DNA of 64,000 bases, taken from NCBI RefSeq assembly GCF_947507565.1, contig NC_089194.1:620001-684000 (forward strand), given 5' to 3'. The translations under genes and the position numbers were made by a program. The stretch is from Oscarella lobularis. Its lineage: Eukaryota; Porifera; Homoscleromorpha; Homosclerophorida; Oscarellidae. The notes beneath the pieces are model-generated. The model did not search any database, was not told the DNA's origin, and was given only the letters and a program-made list of their open reading frames with translations. Every line of letters begins with the position of its first letter. Positions within the stretch are counted from its first letter, which is position 1. This document shows, one piece after another, positions 45,640 to 57,636 of this stretch.

Positions 45640-48240
45640 GCTCGCTGACAATATCCACGAGCTCCTCTCCGTGAATCTTACCTTTAACCATTCTCTTCGC
45701 TGGGCAACTTTTATAATCGTCGTCGTTTCTCTGAAGAGTTTCAAGCCTGAACAGACATTCCCTCGCTGAAGGCCTCTTAGAATAGTTCAGATCGACCATT
45801 CCTAGACAAACGCACTTCATGAGAAAATGGCGAACACTCGCTCCTTGAGCCATTCTCTTTGCTGCGGCTGGCTGCTCTCCCGTCATCAGTTCAATGAACG
45901 TCACGCCGAGGCTATAGATGTCAGCTGTCTTAGTGTTGTGCTGACCCGCGTGAAGTCTTTCCGGGGCGACGTACTCAGGACTCATTGGCCCTGCAGATAG
46001 ACTGGACGCATCGGCAAAGCGAGCTGCGCCTAAATCGCAAATTTTTGCGTCAAGACGACATCAGTCCATCGAATGTCTCCGTGAAGAATATCGAGACTAT
46101 GGAGATAGAAGACTCCAGATGAGCAACCAACAGTAACGTCGATTTGCTCTCTGAGAGAGAGACATCCATAAGCAGCAACAATGACATCATAGAGAGATGC
46201 TTCGAGAAGCTCCGTGACTATTCTCAGTGGGATGTCGTCTTGTGTAATGGCGCCTAGCAAACATACGACGTTGGGATGATGAACTTGGCCACAGATTGAG
46301 ATTTCCTGTTCCAATCGGCGCAGATAAACGTCGACTCGAAGGAAATCGTAAAATGTTTTGACCGTTACATTGCAGCCCGCCATCGAACAATACGAACATC
46401 TAGCATTAGATATTATGATTTTTCTTTATTAGGTGGTAGTGCGTACTTACCGCAATATGATCCCCCGCCAAGCTTGACGTCGCCTACTTCAATGTCATTA
46501 GTGGAAATTCGCCACTCGTCTTTGATTTCCTCGAGTTTGTTTGCTCTTCTTCCGCAACGAGTCTTGCTTCGTTGCCTTCCTGCTCCAATTGAACGCAACG
46601 TTCCGTCATCCTCTCTAAAAAATTAAAGATGAACAGTTACCTCCAGTTCATGCTGTACATTTGCTTAACTCTACCAAGATCAACTTCTTTTTGAGCTTTG
46701 TCGAAAACAATTGCATTTTTCTCTTTTTCTATAGCTATTACTTTTGAGCGCGCAGCGTCTCTCTCTTCCCTTGCCGCATCAAGTTGACAATGAAGGTACC
46801 AGTGAGCTCGTTGAATACTTCAATTAGGTAGCTACTTACAACTTGCCCTAGTACCTGTTGGGTTGTAGAATTGCATTTGACTTCCTCTCAATTTCAGCAT
46901 TTTCAGGTCGAGTTTGCAGCCCACAGAAGGGCTGGTAAACAGGAAGCCATGTTTCAAGGAATCTGATTCTCGTTATTACCGGTAATCACACAACACGTCT
47001 AAACTCTCTTCTTCAAATGAAGAAGCGATTTCGTTTCCTCCATTCTATTCACATAAACTGTTTTTGGCTAAAGAACTGGTACGGTATTCTATAACAAAGA
47101 TACCACTGACTTTAAAAAGAAGAAGAAACATTTTCAGCAAGAGTCCTCTTTTCACCCTATGGAATAGGTTTCACAAAGGTCTGCATTCCTTTCACTTCCC
47201 CCTCTCCTAAAGCCTTGTTCACAGCGTCAGCGTTCAATGTAGAAACGGCCTAGAGAAGCATTGTGACGTAAACAACCCTGACTTTACGCTAGCCAAGATC
47301 TGTGAACTAGGCTTTAGTTTCCTAATAAGCCTCAAATGACACACCTCTTCTTTTGTTGTATTCACCTTGGCTCTTTATCCGGAGACCGTTCAGCCTACAA
47401 CAGCTGGTACCGATGAAAAAATACCTTGTCCACTTTCCTCTTTCTCGCGGAAAATTGTTATGAGTTTCGCCTTCAGGGTAGAGCGATTTCGAGAGTCTGC
47501 AATTTCAATGGCTCCTCTTTTGTTCTACATAAGACAAAATTAGAGCAAATCTATATATACGCCCAAGCAGTATCTCACTAAATCTCTTGCATAAATGTTG
47601 CATCTTTCCCAATAAAAAATTTCATTATTTTCTCGTTTCTCGGTTAATGGCTTCTAGAAACGGCGTTCGGAACCACTGCAAAAACATTTAGGCTTTTAAT
47701 ATTTGCAAACTATATCTGCACGTTATTGACAGCTTCGATTTCGGCTCCAACTGAAAGCAGATATTCTGCAATCTCAATTTTATTTTTCCAACATGCCTGT
47801 TTAAGGGCAATATTGTTGACATGTAATCCCAATTGAACGGGCCGTTTTACAATAGCCGAATTGCCATGACAACTCGCTGATGTCAATGCGTCTCCAAACT
47901 ACAAGAAACGCATGCATCCGTAACCTACGTCCATTCCTCTTTGGCAGCTGTGCTTGCGAGGCTTTTAGCATGGATTTCGCAACTATTCTCAATGAAAACT
48001 TCCATTAACTCTTTGTTTCCTTTTTCAATAGTTCCAAGAAATGGGGCTCTTCCACCCTATTATTCGATATGTTAAATATATTTGTTTTGATAGGTTATGT
48101 CTACGTAGACATAGCAATTGACGTAGCTACATCAATTGCTAGTACTTTATCACGAGCTTCTAACTCTGCTCCTTCCAAAATTAAATGCTTTGCCATTTCA
48201 GCGTCGCGTGCTAAATGAACGCAATTTTTTTCCAACTGTG
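45640..48240 (-). pseudogene. Ankyrin/coiled-coil/kinase gene, copy K1 (decayed)
   Basis: Reverse strand order: ankyrin ('VHLARDAEMAKHLI' near 48.2 kb), further ankyrin pieces at 47.5-48.1 kb, coiled-coil exons near 46.6-46.9 kb, glycine loop 'LGGGSYCG' at about 46.46 kb, and kinase lobe exons 46.39-45.63 kb. Compared with K3, one base is lost just after the 'VRIVRW' region, and 13 bp are missing between the catalytic loop and 'CDLGAAR', breaking the frame. The catalytic-loop Asn is Asp ('HGDIRWTD'). 'YVAPERL' and the C-lobe remain. At 48.24 kb the gene is cut by dispersed repeat R1 copy e. Confidence 0.7.
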
Positions 48241-48269
48241 ATGCCACGCAGGAAAATAATCATAATAAT

Positions 48270-48405
48270 CACGCTTCTGAATCCGCTCCCATCGCGGTAA
48301 TCGTTGGTGCTCTCGGCGATTCAATCCGTTCTCACTCGGTTTCGCTAGGCGTTTAAACGGCAAAAAGGGTGTAAGCCCTGTTCGAAGGAGCATATGACGC
48401 TGGCC
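48270..48405 (-). repeat. Dispersed repeat R1, copy e
   Basis: Minus-strand copy with 'GAATCCGCTCCCATCGCGG', 'CTCGGCGATTCAATCCGTTC', the palindrome 'GCGTTTAAACGGC' and a 'TTCGAAGGAGCATATGACGC' end. It directly abuts the ankyrin start of K1. Confidence 0.85.
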
Positions 48406-49054
48406 GTGCGACGAAGAGAAACAATCCTTGGTCGATCGACGGCTTCAAATCAGCGACGGAGCTCGATCTGGGTATGATGACTTCCTCCTCAGATCACGTA
48501 CTGAAGCCGAACTGAAGCAGCAACTAGTTGACTACAAATCGGCTTCCAAAGCCGTCGTTCTTCCTCCCATGCATGAGAGACAGCAACTCCTCTCATTCCA
48601 ATTAAACGTTATGCATTTGTCGTTTTCTCGACGAAGATTCGGCCGTGAAAGCTCAAAGCGAAGACAGACGACGGCGAAGCTAATTTTCAATTCGTCTTCG
48701 TTTAATTAAACTCGAATTCGAGAGTAAAGGGAGAACCATCAGGCAACGGCTTAACGGAGAAAACGCACTCTCTCGAGTCGTTTGACACATCAACTACAAA
48801 CCCATTTGAGTTTTTTGAAACAAAACTGTGATAGTTTTACGAGTGGTCGAGTTTCCTTCACTGAAAACACTGCAAACAGCCCCACCCCGGGATAAAGAAA
48901 AATCTGACCGGTAACAACAAATGCTGGACGTGCTACGTGTACCATTTTTCAGGGCTTGCCATTTGTGCATAGGGACTCGCTTGTCCCGAGGCGCAATTAG
49001 TATTCTTGTTCAAACAATAATAATGGTATAGTTATGATACCAATGACATTCGAG
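48406..49054. other. Unassigned stretch
   Basis: A 93-codon frame at 48428-48709 ('TEAELKQQLVDYKSASKAVV') could be an exon of something, but it has no recognised family. Nothing else is visible. Confidence 0.3.
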
Positions 49055-49720
49055 CTCGTTTCTAGGCTTTTGCTGTGGTTGTCGTAGTTTGTCGAGAACG
49101 TTGGCTCGATGACTGGCCGGTCAAAGGAAGCTGGAACAAGCGAGGCAGATTGAGCGCGAAGAAAGTGTCGTATCTTAGCGCAGGAGCGTAGGAAGATATT
49201 TTGGAGAGGGGGGCTTCGCGCGCGCGAGATTTTTTGAGACCCCGCCCACATAATGCATTTTGAGGTTGATTTTCGCTATTTTAGACTGCTTAGCTAAATA
49301 ACTGGATATCCGAATATTTCGCGATTGAGACAAAATCTGAAAACTCATTCTTTCTGAAATATTTCGATTTCCGACTACATTTCCTGCAGCAAATTGTGCA
49401 GCAGGAGTATTTAGTACTGGATTGTCTGTTCTCTCAGGCTAAATGTACTGATAGAATACGGTTATTGAGACGTTCCGGAGTCATAGTATTTCCGAAAAAC
49501 GTCTTTATTCGACAAAGGAAAGAGAAATAATATTTTTTCAGGTCTGGCACTAGCGACGGGTAGTGTTAGGGGTATGTTAGATACTCTCTAACCTACTAGT
49601 ATATCAAAGGCTTAATAAAGTTCGATCAAAAAATTCTGGGGGGGCTGCAGCCCCCCCAGCCCCCCCGGTTCCTACGCCACTGTAGCGATAGTTTGCTCTA
49701 AATTGTTTCTATACGCTAAA
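49055..49720 (+). pseudogene. Second topoisomerase II fragment, split by a transposon
   Basis: 49060-49180 is clearly related to 38885-39025 ('TCTAGGCTTTTGCT', 'CGAGAACGTTGGCT', 'GTATCTTAGCG'). The match resumes with TAGCGATAG after the transposon at 49682. Only this small piece is present, and its frame is broken. Confidence 0.75.
49181..49682. mobile_element. Non-autonomous transposon with CAGTGGCGTAGGAA-type ends
   Basis: Left end 'CAGGAGCGTAGGAAG' and right end 'TTCCTACGCCACTG' are inverted repeats. TAGCG flanks both sides. The paralogous site at about 39020 ('ATCTTAGCGATAG') has no element. The interior carries GC-rich patches ('CGCGCGCGAGATTTTTTGAG') and a poly-G/C stretch at the right end. 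It has no coding capacity. Confidence 0.85.
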
Positions 49721-49989
49721 TGTTACATCATATGTCATTATGGTTACAGGACTGACGAGCAAGCGACTTTTGGTTTTCAAATCCCTGCCTTTAATTTTCT
49801 AAAGAAGCCTGCCGAGATAATGAACGATGTACTGAAAGTTACAATAAACATCTCTTTGCCCATTTATGGATTATACGGGAATTGTGACTTAACAGTAAGC
49901 CGTTTTTGGCCCTCTCGCTCAGCCGGAAAACTATAGAACCCGGCCATTTCTCTTCAGATGGACAACGCTAAAGGTTTACAGCATTCTTC

Positions 49990-52900
49990 GAAGCTACAGT
50001 TTTCCGATACGGCGTCGTGTACGTAGCCTTTCTGTCGGCTGTCGAGGAAGGCGATGAAGAAGCCGTATCTTCGTACGTTCAACTTCATCCGGAAGTGTGG
50101 AAGAAAACAACAGACACGGTTTGCAGCACCAATAGCAGTAACACTCCACGTCGGGGCCCAAATGAATTTGATACTTTCTCCATCCAGTTAGGAAATACTT
50201 GCCTTCATCTAGCACGTGATGCAAGGATGGCTCAATACTTGATTGTCGCCGGAGCTGACATTGAAGCTTCTAATGAAGTAGCGTGGTTTTTATGCAGAAA
50301 TCCTTTACAAATACTATTATATTATTTCAAGGTGGGAAACACGCCGTTTCTTCAATCCGTTTTATTCAGAAGAATAGGGGTGATGAAGAGCTTAGTTTCA
50401 AAAGGATGCAATATTCGAGCCAAGACAAGCGTATGGGAAATTTCGCGAAGGCTGGTAAATTAACAACTAATAAGAGGCTTTACTCTTGTAGGATGGCAGT
50501 GGAGCACTGTTGATAGCAAGTCAGAGCGGTTATTTGGATATTGTCAAAGAACTCGTTAGCTTGAAGTTGAATGTTAATGAAAGTCACTCCTGGGTATAGT
50601 GTTCTATAGTACCACGAGTAAATGCATGAATAGCAGGCTGTTAAGTTGATTATAGAGACTTGGCCAACAGCAATTCTTTTGAGTTTTGAAAGAAGGCCTT
50701 TACTCAAAAAGATTGCTTTGGCTGAAGTAGTCAAAGTGTATGATTTGGTGTCCTGGCTTCTGTGCCTAAGTGAAATAGCAATTATTGTAATGTTACATTT
50801 TTTCTAGTTTGGAAACACTGCCCTTCATCAAGCATGTGTGAAAGATCGCGTTGAAACAGCCGAATACTTGCTTTCAGTTGGAGCTGATATTGAAGCAAAG
50901 AATAGTGTAATGGTGATTTTAAATGTATATTTTGTAAAACGACATTTCTTTGTAGCGAGGAAGAACGCCTTTTCTGGAAGCAGTTTGCAAGGGCAATGAG
51001 AGAATAATGATTGTTTTAATTGGAGAGGGATGCAATATCTATGCTCATGATAAAGTAAGATTTTTCTACGCCTTATCAAGTGCATGTGATTTGTCCATGC
51101 ATTTGTACGACGCAGGAGAAAAAGGTGCTATTGAGATTGCTCATGATTCACTAAGGAAGAACTTGAGTTTATATTCCGACAGCGTCAGGTACGATTTGCC
51201 TGTAATTTGTAATGCAGCGACATGTCGTTTAATTTCTCTTGGAGATATGAAATTGCCTAAGTTGCGTAAGGGTTCCAGTGTTCCACTGTACCGTAATAGG
51301 AATCGTTTATATTATTCGATTATCGTGCTCTAATAACTATTTAGCTGAAGAGGTTGCAGTTTTACGCGGAGCTTCTAAATCAATTAAGTATAAGTTTTAA
51401 TTTTTTTAGCAATGACCTATTCATATCGGCTAGTAGATACTTTTGCAAAAATAAGCTTTGTATGGCAAGGAACGACTCGTTTTTTTATATTTTAGGCGGA
51501 GGAGGCTCAGTTGGCAAAAGCAATTAGTGCATCTCAGGAAGGTTTCGATTTTTCTGAACAGGTCGGAAAAGGAATTTGTTGATTTGACCATTGCTAAGGG
51601 TAATCGATTAGCTTCAAATGTGCCTTGATAAGGCGGAGCAAGAGAGAGATGCTGCTCTTCGACGACTTACTGAAGCCGAAAGTTTCACAGAAGAACTCCG
51701 CCGCTCTTCTGAATAAGTCAGTCTAGCTAGTTGCCATAGAAAGTGACGCAATACCATTCCATATTAGCTCGTTCATGAGATGGAGAGTCGCCTTGAAGAA
51801 GAGAGAAGGACTTCGCTCGAAAAAGAAGTCAAGCTCGCAGAAGATGTGCGCGCAAGTCAAGAGGTTGGCGCAGCAGGGCTACAAAGGCAATCTAAGTTAC
51901 GCTTCCTCGTAGCTTATCCGTGACTTGCAACTTCGCCTCGAGATAGAGGAGAAAGAAAAAGATGCTGCTGTCGCAAAAACGCTTGATTTTCAGGAAAAGA
52001 ATAACACAATTCTTTTGGAGCATGAATGCAAAATGGAGCAGGTACAAAATGCCAGCGAGCATCTGCGTGAGAGATGCACGCAGGCAAAAGACGATCTTGG
52101 TACAAAAAGACGTAACGGTGTACCGATGCTTGACGTGAAACATTATCTCCTGTTTTCTAGAGAGAATGTCTGAAGAGATGCAAGTGAAGATGGCGTTATG
52201 TGAACAACTCGAAGAAGAGCGTGACGCGGCAAGACTTGTGTCCGATGAAGCTCAAAGAAATTTGAGCAAGTACGAAGACGTGCTCAAAATTTCCTCAACG
52301 GACGTTCACATAAGTGACGTCAAACTGGGTGGAGGATCATACGGAGGTACTTAATCAATGACTTAATTCTATGAGGTAGCCTTTCTAAGATGTAATTAAT
52401 ATCAGATGTTCGTGTTGGTCGATGGCGAGGCTGCAACGTGGCCGTCAAAACATTTTACGATTTTCTTCGTGTCAATATCTATTTGCGTCGGTTGGAACAG
52501 GAAATTTCCATCTGCCGCCACGTTCATCATCCTAACGTCGTATCTCTGCTCGGCGTCATAACTCAAGACGACATTCCTCTAAGCATCTTGTCCGAACTTC
52601 TCGAGGCGTCACTGTCTGATATCATTCTCGCCGCTGATGGATATCTTCGTTTGAGAGAACAGGTCGACGTGGCCGTTGGCTGTTCGTCCGGAATCTGCTA
52701 TCTTCATGGACTCGAGATTCTCCATGGCGACATTCGCGCGACGAACGTCGTCGTGACATCTCTGATGGAAGCGAAAATCTGTGATTTGGGAGCAGCTCGC
52801 TTTGCTGAGGTTACGAGTCTGTCCGCTGGACCAATGAGTCCTGATTATGTCGCTCCTGAAAGATTTCGATTGGGTCAGCACAACACGAAAATGGCCGACG

Positions 52901-53218
52901 TTTACAGTCTTGGTGTTACGTATATTGAATTGATGACAGGCGAGCAACCGGCAACAACCAAGAGAATGGCTCAAGGAGCTACCATCAAGCATCCCGGAAT
53001 ACAGCGTCTGAGCCTACTTATGGTGAATACTGATACTGCGCAGAAGGAGGCCCTCTGCAGATAAGTGCTTGGAGCGATTAGAAGCTGTTCAGAAGTCTGA
53101 CGAGGAATACAAATTATGCCCGCCAAAGAGAATGGTGAAAGGTAAGATGCACGGGGAAGGGCAAGTGCATTTGGTGAGCGAGCCTTGGATATATCTAAGC
53201 CTTGATCTAAGTACTTTC
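49990..53218 (+). pseudogene. Ankyrin/coiled-coil/kinase gene, copy K2
   Basis: Ankyrin exons occupy 49990-51140 ('LGNTCLHLARDARMAQYLI', 'GALLIASQSGYLDIVKELV', 'GNTALHQACVKDRVETAEYL', 'RTPFLEAVCKGNERIMI'). Coiled-coil exons start with an Leu-rich heptad ('LVHEMESRLEEERR', 'LIRDLQLRLEIEEKEKDAA') at 51.5-52.1 kb. A linker exon ends in the glycine loop 'LGGGSYGG' (donor at 52347). The kinase exon is 52406-53218: 'VAVKTFYDFL' (Lys), 'HGDIRATN' (HGD not HRD), 'CDLGAAR' (DLG) and 'YVAPERF'. Near 53040 one extra base shifts the frame in the C-lobe. Reading on, the family's 'SDEEYK', 'KRMVKGKMHGE' and 'SEPW' reappear. A soluble tyrosine-kinase-like (TKL) kinase by family; substrate unknown. The start codon is uncertain. 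Confidence 0.7.
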
Positions 53219-53987
53219 ATATGACTGTCCAAGTGTTGCATAATATTTTTTGCTGACCTCCAGTCGCTGTTTCTGCGGCTGAACACCGGGTTATGTTGTT
53301 TCGCAAGCGTTTTTTATCTTTTTCTCCTACTCTTTTTACTGGGTTATTTTCTTGTAGCGGATATTTTAACCATCTTGTAGGTTACGACTCAATACTTACC
53401 TACTTACCAACGACTTCTACTCGTTTCACCACTCTGGTAATTCTAAAGCATATGCGTATGCGTTCGCAGAGAGAGTTATATAGCTACAACACGTGATTTG
53501 AACACGATTTAATCTGGTCGCTTCACACGTGAGCGCGCACGCTCTTCTCATTGGTCGCTGAAGTGCTCGTGTCCGGGGTCAGTCTAACTAAAGCGTCTCT
53601 TTGCCTCACTCTCCATCTCCATCTCCTCATTCCCGAGGCCCATGCAATTAATTTCGCAGCACGCTCATCTCAACGACTGCATCGCCACTGTGAGGCGCAT
53701 GCAGCTCGGATGTGGCGGCACCAATTGGTAAGCGCTGCACAAAGACTGTGAAAAAACATGAGCCAACACTTCGTAACGCGTACAAGAAGGAGACCGCAAA
53801 AACGATGGAAGATAATGCGACTGCTCTTCCACTTACAAATTCATCAGCCACAGAGCGTGCTGCGAGCGCTAGGCTAAACCCGCGTGGAGGAAGCAGTGAC
53901 TGTTCGGGCCGAAAAGGAGGGAACAGGAATGGTACTCTAGCAGCATTAAACGCTCGTGTTAATGCCTATATCTATACGTAGACAGAT
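53219..53987. other. Intergenic region upstream of NTPase copy B
   Basis: Contains CACGTG (53527) and ATTGG, an inverted CCAAT box (53551). Together with the weak similarity to 12.0-12.25 kb this may be promoter sequence. No coding exon was recognised, apart from possible leader sequence before 53988. Confidence 0.35.
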
Positions 53988-55246
53988 ATGTATCTCAGCG
54001 GTCGGCAAAACGCTATTTTGACAGGCATGCGAGCCAGCCAGTCGATTGCCATTATCGTCATAGCTTTAGTCGCACTCGTCCTCTTTGTATGCGGATTTCC
54101 GCCGCAACCGCAAAGCTGGCGTCTAGCTTCGACTATTAGAGAGGGAGCGTCTTGTCGCACCTCCTCGCTATTTGGAAAAAGGGACCCCTTTGTTCAACGT
54201 CACGAAGAAGCTCAGAAATTTCTCTCGCACACCCAAATCGAAGGAGTTTACACCGTTCTAATAGGACCTGACGGTTGTGGAAAAACGAGCCTGCTCTTGG
54301 ACATCGTTCATAATCAAACCGGTATTGTGTACGTATTGTACGAACCGGGACGGTTCTTTGAGAAGTTGCGTGGTGCTTTTGGGCTCTCTCTTCCATCTGA
54401 AATGCTGCTCGCAAGGCTTGTCGTATATTTTCGGTCCTTATCTGTCTTACATCAACTGGGAACTTGGGAATGACGTAGACGACACTATACGTTTTCTAAC
54501 GGATGTAATTATACAGGAAGCGGCTGCGTATAGAGCGAGAACGAGAAAGACTTTCGTATTGATACTAGACGATATTGAGAAAATGCTTGATCAAGTTAAC
54601 GGGATAGCTGACCTCCACGAGCTTCACTTCATGTTAAAGATCATATCAGACAGTCTGGTTATGCACGTAGTGCTGGTAGAATCTTCAGGCTGGCGAGGTG
54701 ATTTCACAATTGGATAAAGAACGAAGCGAAGCGTCGAGAATGAATGTTGAAGAAGTCGGGGATATTGATAGAGAGACGTCTATTTATTTGCTGTCGCGTC
54801 CTGACTTAAAGGAGATGGGCCAGATACGCGTCTGAGGTATATGAGGTCGTCACTGGAGGACGATTGTTGATGATATGGGCAGCAGTGAACTGCATTAGAG
54901 GACACATCCCCTAACGATTGAAGCAATCATTGAATGCGTATATATTCGAATGCGTATTAGTCATAAGATGAACCGTTGCGGACTTTGGCACTACAATGAA
55001 TCGTTACTTACTTGGATGATATTGAAGGACTTACTTGGTGGAGACGTGCAAAGGAATGTGTTAGTGCGAAAGTACGTCACATCTCAATCATATTATTTTG
55101 ATCGAAATATAAAGTGTCTCATTCAAAATGATATCTTATATCAGCACAACGATCTCTACATCTCATTTCACAGTGATTTGGTCACAACTGTTATGCGGCG
55201 AAAAATTCGTGGTCAGTCTCGACTTCACCGAGCCAAACTTAGGTGA
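53988..55246 (+). pseudogene. P-loop NTPase (STAND/AAA-like), copy B, with transmembrane N-terminus
   Basis: ATG 53988 opens a frame with a clear membrane helix, 'SIAIIVIALVALVLFVCGF', then the NTPase: Walker A 'GPDGCGKTSLLL', Walker B-like 'FVLILDDIEKML'. Compared with copy A it has an extra G near 54415, a 4-base insertion near 54690, and another change near 54820. Each shifts the frame. The -1 frame break at CCCCTAA (54909-54915) is shared with copy A. Downstream similarity to copy A runs to about 55566. The N-terminal anchor suggests that the ancestral protein was membrane-bound. Confidence 0.7.
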
Positions 55247-55617
55247 TACATGATCGCAATGAAGAAAAGATAGAGGAAAGTGATTTGGTCTTCGCTTCGT
55301 TCCGTCCCGAATTGACTTTTAGTTTACTCTGAGTGGTTTTGTGTCTGATTGTCTGTTTAATTCACATTCTAATCCAAATAGTTCAAAAAGAAATAAGAAT
55401 GTCAGTAACTTCTATAAGATTTTGTCTCAAGAAGCAGATTACATTTGCCACAGCTCCTCCTGTAAATTTGAACGTAAACTGAATTTTATTGTGAGGAATC
55501 TCGTCAGTGAAAATTTCCCATAGAATAATAGCTTAGCTACCTAGTCCGATTTAGTTGTCCAACATACTAAATTTACCATGCTGCTAGTCTTTTATAAACT
55601 GTACCTGTATATATATA

Positions 55618-56712
55618 GAGTCGTTCCGGTACTTTCGGACAACATGTAGTTCGGACAGTTCTTGTGTGCGTTGGAGACGGTAGATCCAAACCGCTTTTGC
55701 TGATCTTCTTCCTTGTTCCCTTAGAGAATACTCAACAAAGTTTCGGCTGGATCGAAAGAGCCACCGCCAGATGACACGCTATTATTCGAGCAAGGTCAGT
55801 GCACGTACTTTCGGACACCCACATGCGATACGGACAGAGCAATTTTCTTCAAGATAATCACGAGCCATATACCGTTGGAAAGCTCTTTCTTTGCTCTTTC
55901 ATCTTATATTAATTATTTAATTAAATTTGAATTGGTAATTGAATTACAGACTTTTAAAAATTGCCGAATGTTTGGCAATTTCGGACACGGTCATTAACGT
56001 TATTTTATTGTAAAGCAAGCTCAAGAAATCTGAGAATTTATAGCTGTCAAGCTTTCTTTGCGTTTCTCAAAAATAGCGTTTGCACAGATGGAAGGTGGCA
56101 GATAGCCAGAGAGAAAAGTCTGGTCATTCACCGAACTACTTTCTGACCTTTCCTAGAGCATTTAAGAGATACTAATGCCAGCTAACTACATGTCTACTTG
56201 CTTTTCTGAGTTTAGCGCGAGTGCACCTGTGCTAAACGCTATTATCGAGAAATGCAAAGAAAGCTCAACAGCTATAAATTTTTAGTTTTTCCGAGCTTGC
56301 TTTACAACAAAATAACGTTATCAAATGTGTCCGAAATTGCCAAACAATCGGCAATTTTTAAAATTCTGTACTTCAATTACCTATTCAAATTTAATTAAAT
56401 ATTTAATATAGGATGAAAGAGCAAAGAAAGAGCTTTCCAACGGTATATAACTTTCCCTATTGGCTCGTGATTATCTTGAAGAAAATTGCTCTGTCCGTAT
56501 CGCATGTGGGTGTCCGAAAGTACGTGTCACTGACCTTGCTCGAATAATAGCGTGTCATCTGGCGATGGCTCTTTCGATCCAGCCGAAACTTTGGTGAATA
56601 TTCTCTAAGAGAACAAGGAAGAAGATCAGCCAAAAGCGGTTTGGATCTACCGTCTCCAACGCACACAAGAACTGTCCGAACTACATGTTGTCCGAAAGTA
56701 CCGGGACGACTC
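55618..56712. mobile_element. 1.1-kb palindromic element, TA-flanked
   Basis: Long inverted arms of about 480 bp (55618-56100 against 56230-56712) surround a spacer of about 130 bp. The left end 'GAGTCGTTCCGGTACTTTC' pairs with the right end 'GAAAGTACCGGGACGACTC', and a TA dinucleotide flanks each end. The TA target site suggests a Tc1/mariner-related non-autonomous element with extreme inverted repeats. The arms differ at scattered positions. There is no coding sequence. Confidence 0.85.
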
Positions 56713-56883
56713 TACACACCAGCTGACCCATCTGCGTTCTTGAGAAGGAGCGGAGACTGGAGTTGACATCCGAAATCGCTTTTTTGACGCGCCTAGAGCA
56801 CCGAATTTATTCATTAAGGAGCGGTTGGCTTCTCGACTATGGGTCACGAAACGTTCTATGATCAATCGATACAGCAGGTCCTG

Positions 56884-57034
56884 AAGAAACCAGCGTCATT
56901 TGCTCCGTCGAGCAAGAGGTACATCCTTTTCACCGGTAAAACGGCGAGGGAAACCGAGTGAGAACGCATTCGATCGCCGAGAAAAGCATTGATTGCTAGC
57001 GGATTCGGACGCGATTGGTTGAACTATCTCGACC
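56884..57034 (+). repeat. Dispersed repeat R1, copy f
   Basis: Shows 'GAAACCAGCGTCATTTGCTC', 'CACCGGTAAAACGGCGAGG', 'GAGAACGCATTCGATCGCCG' and 'GCGGATTCGGACGCGATTGG'. The element's GATATCCCGG end is missing. Confidence 0.85.
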
Positions 57035-57224
57035 TAATATACTTATGCCTTGCGTTTTTCGTCATTCTATCGGGCTCAGATTTCTGTGGTCTGTTATTGA
57101 TATAAATTCTGTCTTCGTCGTCTCCTCTACAATAGACTCTAGTGTAGATTTGTGACTTCTCTGTTGTGACTTATCGCGAATTAAATATATGACGCTTGTA
57201 ATTAAAAAGTAAATCCCATTGGAC

Positions 57225-57475
57225 TTGAATCGTCCTGCGCTCCCAGCCAAGGAAATGTTCATATTCAAGCCCAAAAAACAGCTCTCGGCAGTTGAAGGAA
57301 TCACCAAAGTTCAAACTCGGAAATGAAGACGATTTCATAGAGAGAAATCGTTGCACTATGAAATCGTTGCAGCTCATCAAAGCTGCAGTGGCTGCGCTTC
57401 AAATCCCACAGCAAAAATGCTCTCCAATTCCAGGCAGTTCATAGAGCAAGGTGTAGAAACATATAATTCAGATCA
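57225..57475 (-). pseudogene. Possible third formin FH2 relic
   Basis: The stretch around 57420-57475 resembles the 19.6-kb and 62.2-kb formin exon (shared 'CTCTATGAACTGC' preceded by a TATAATTC/GATTAAGATT-like region). Frames are scrambled. This is a weak call based on DNA similarity by eye. Confidence 0.35.
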
Positions 57476-57636
57476 AGATTGTAATTAAACGCCTTTCGAG
57501 AGAAAAGGAAAAAAATCTAAAGACGTAAAACAGCAAGAAAATCAAAAGAGTCAATAGAAAAAGATGAGTAAAAAAATAAACAATGAATGTTAATATATTA
57601 GGTACCGTACAATACGTCAATGATATCCCGTTGTAC

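Noticed and set aside
45338-45769. Plus-strand 143-codon frame as a gene
   Set aside because: Its 3' part is antisense to the K1 kinase exon. The 5' part has no recognised domain, so it was left unassigned.
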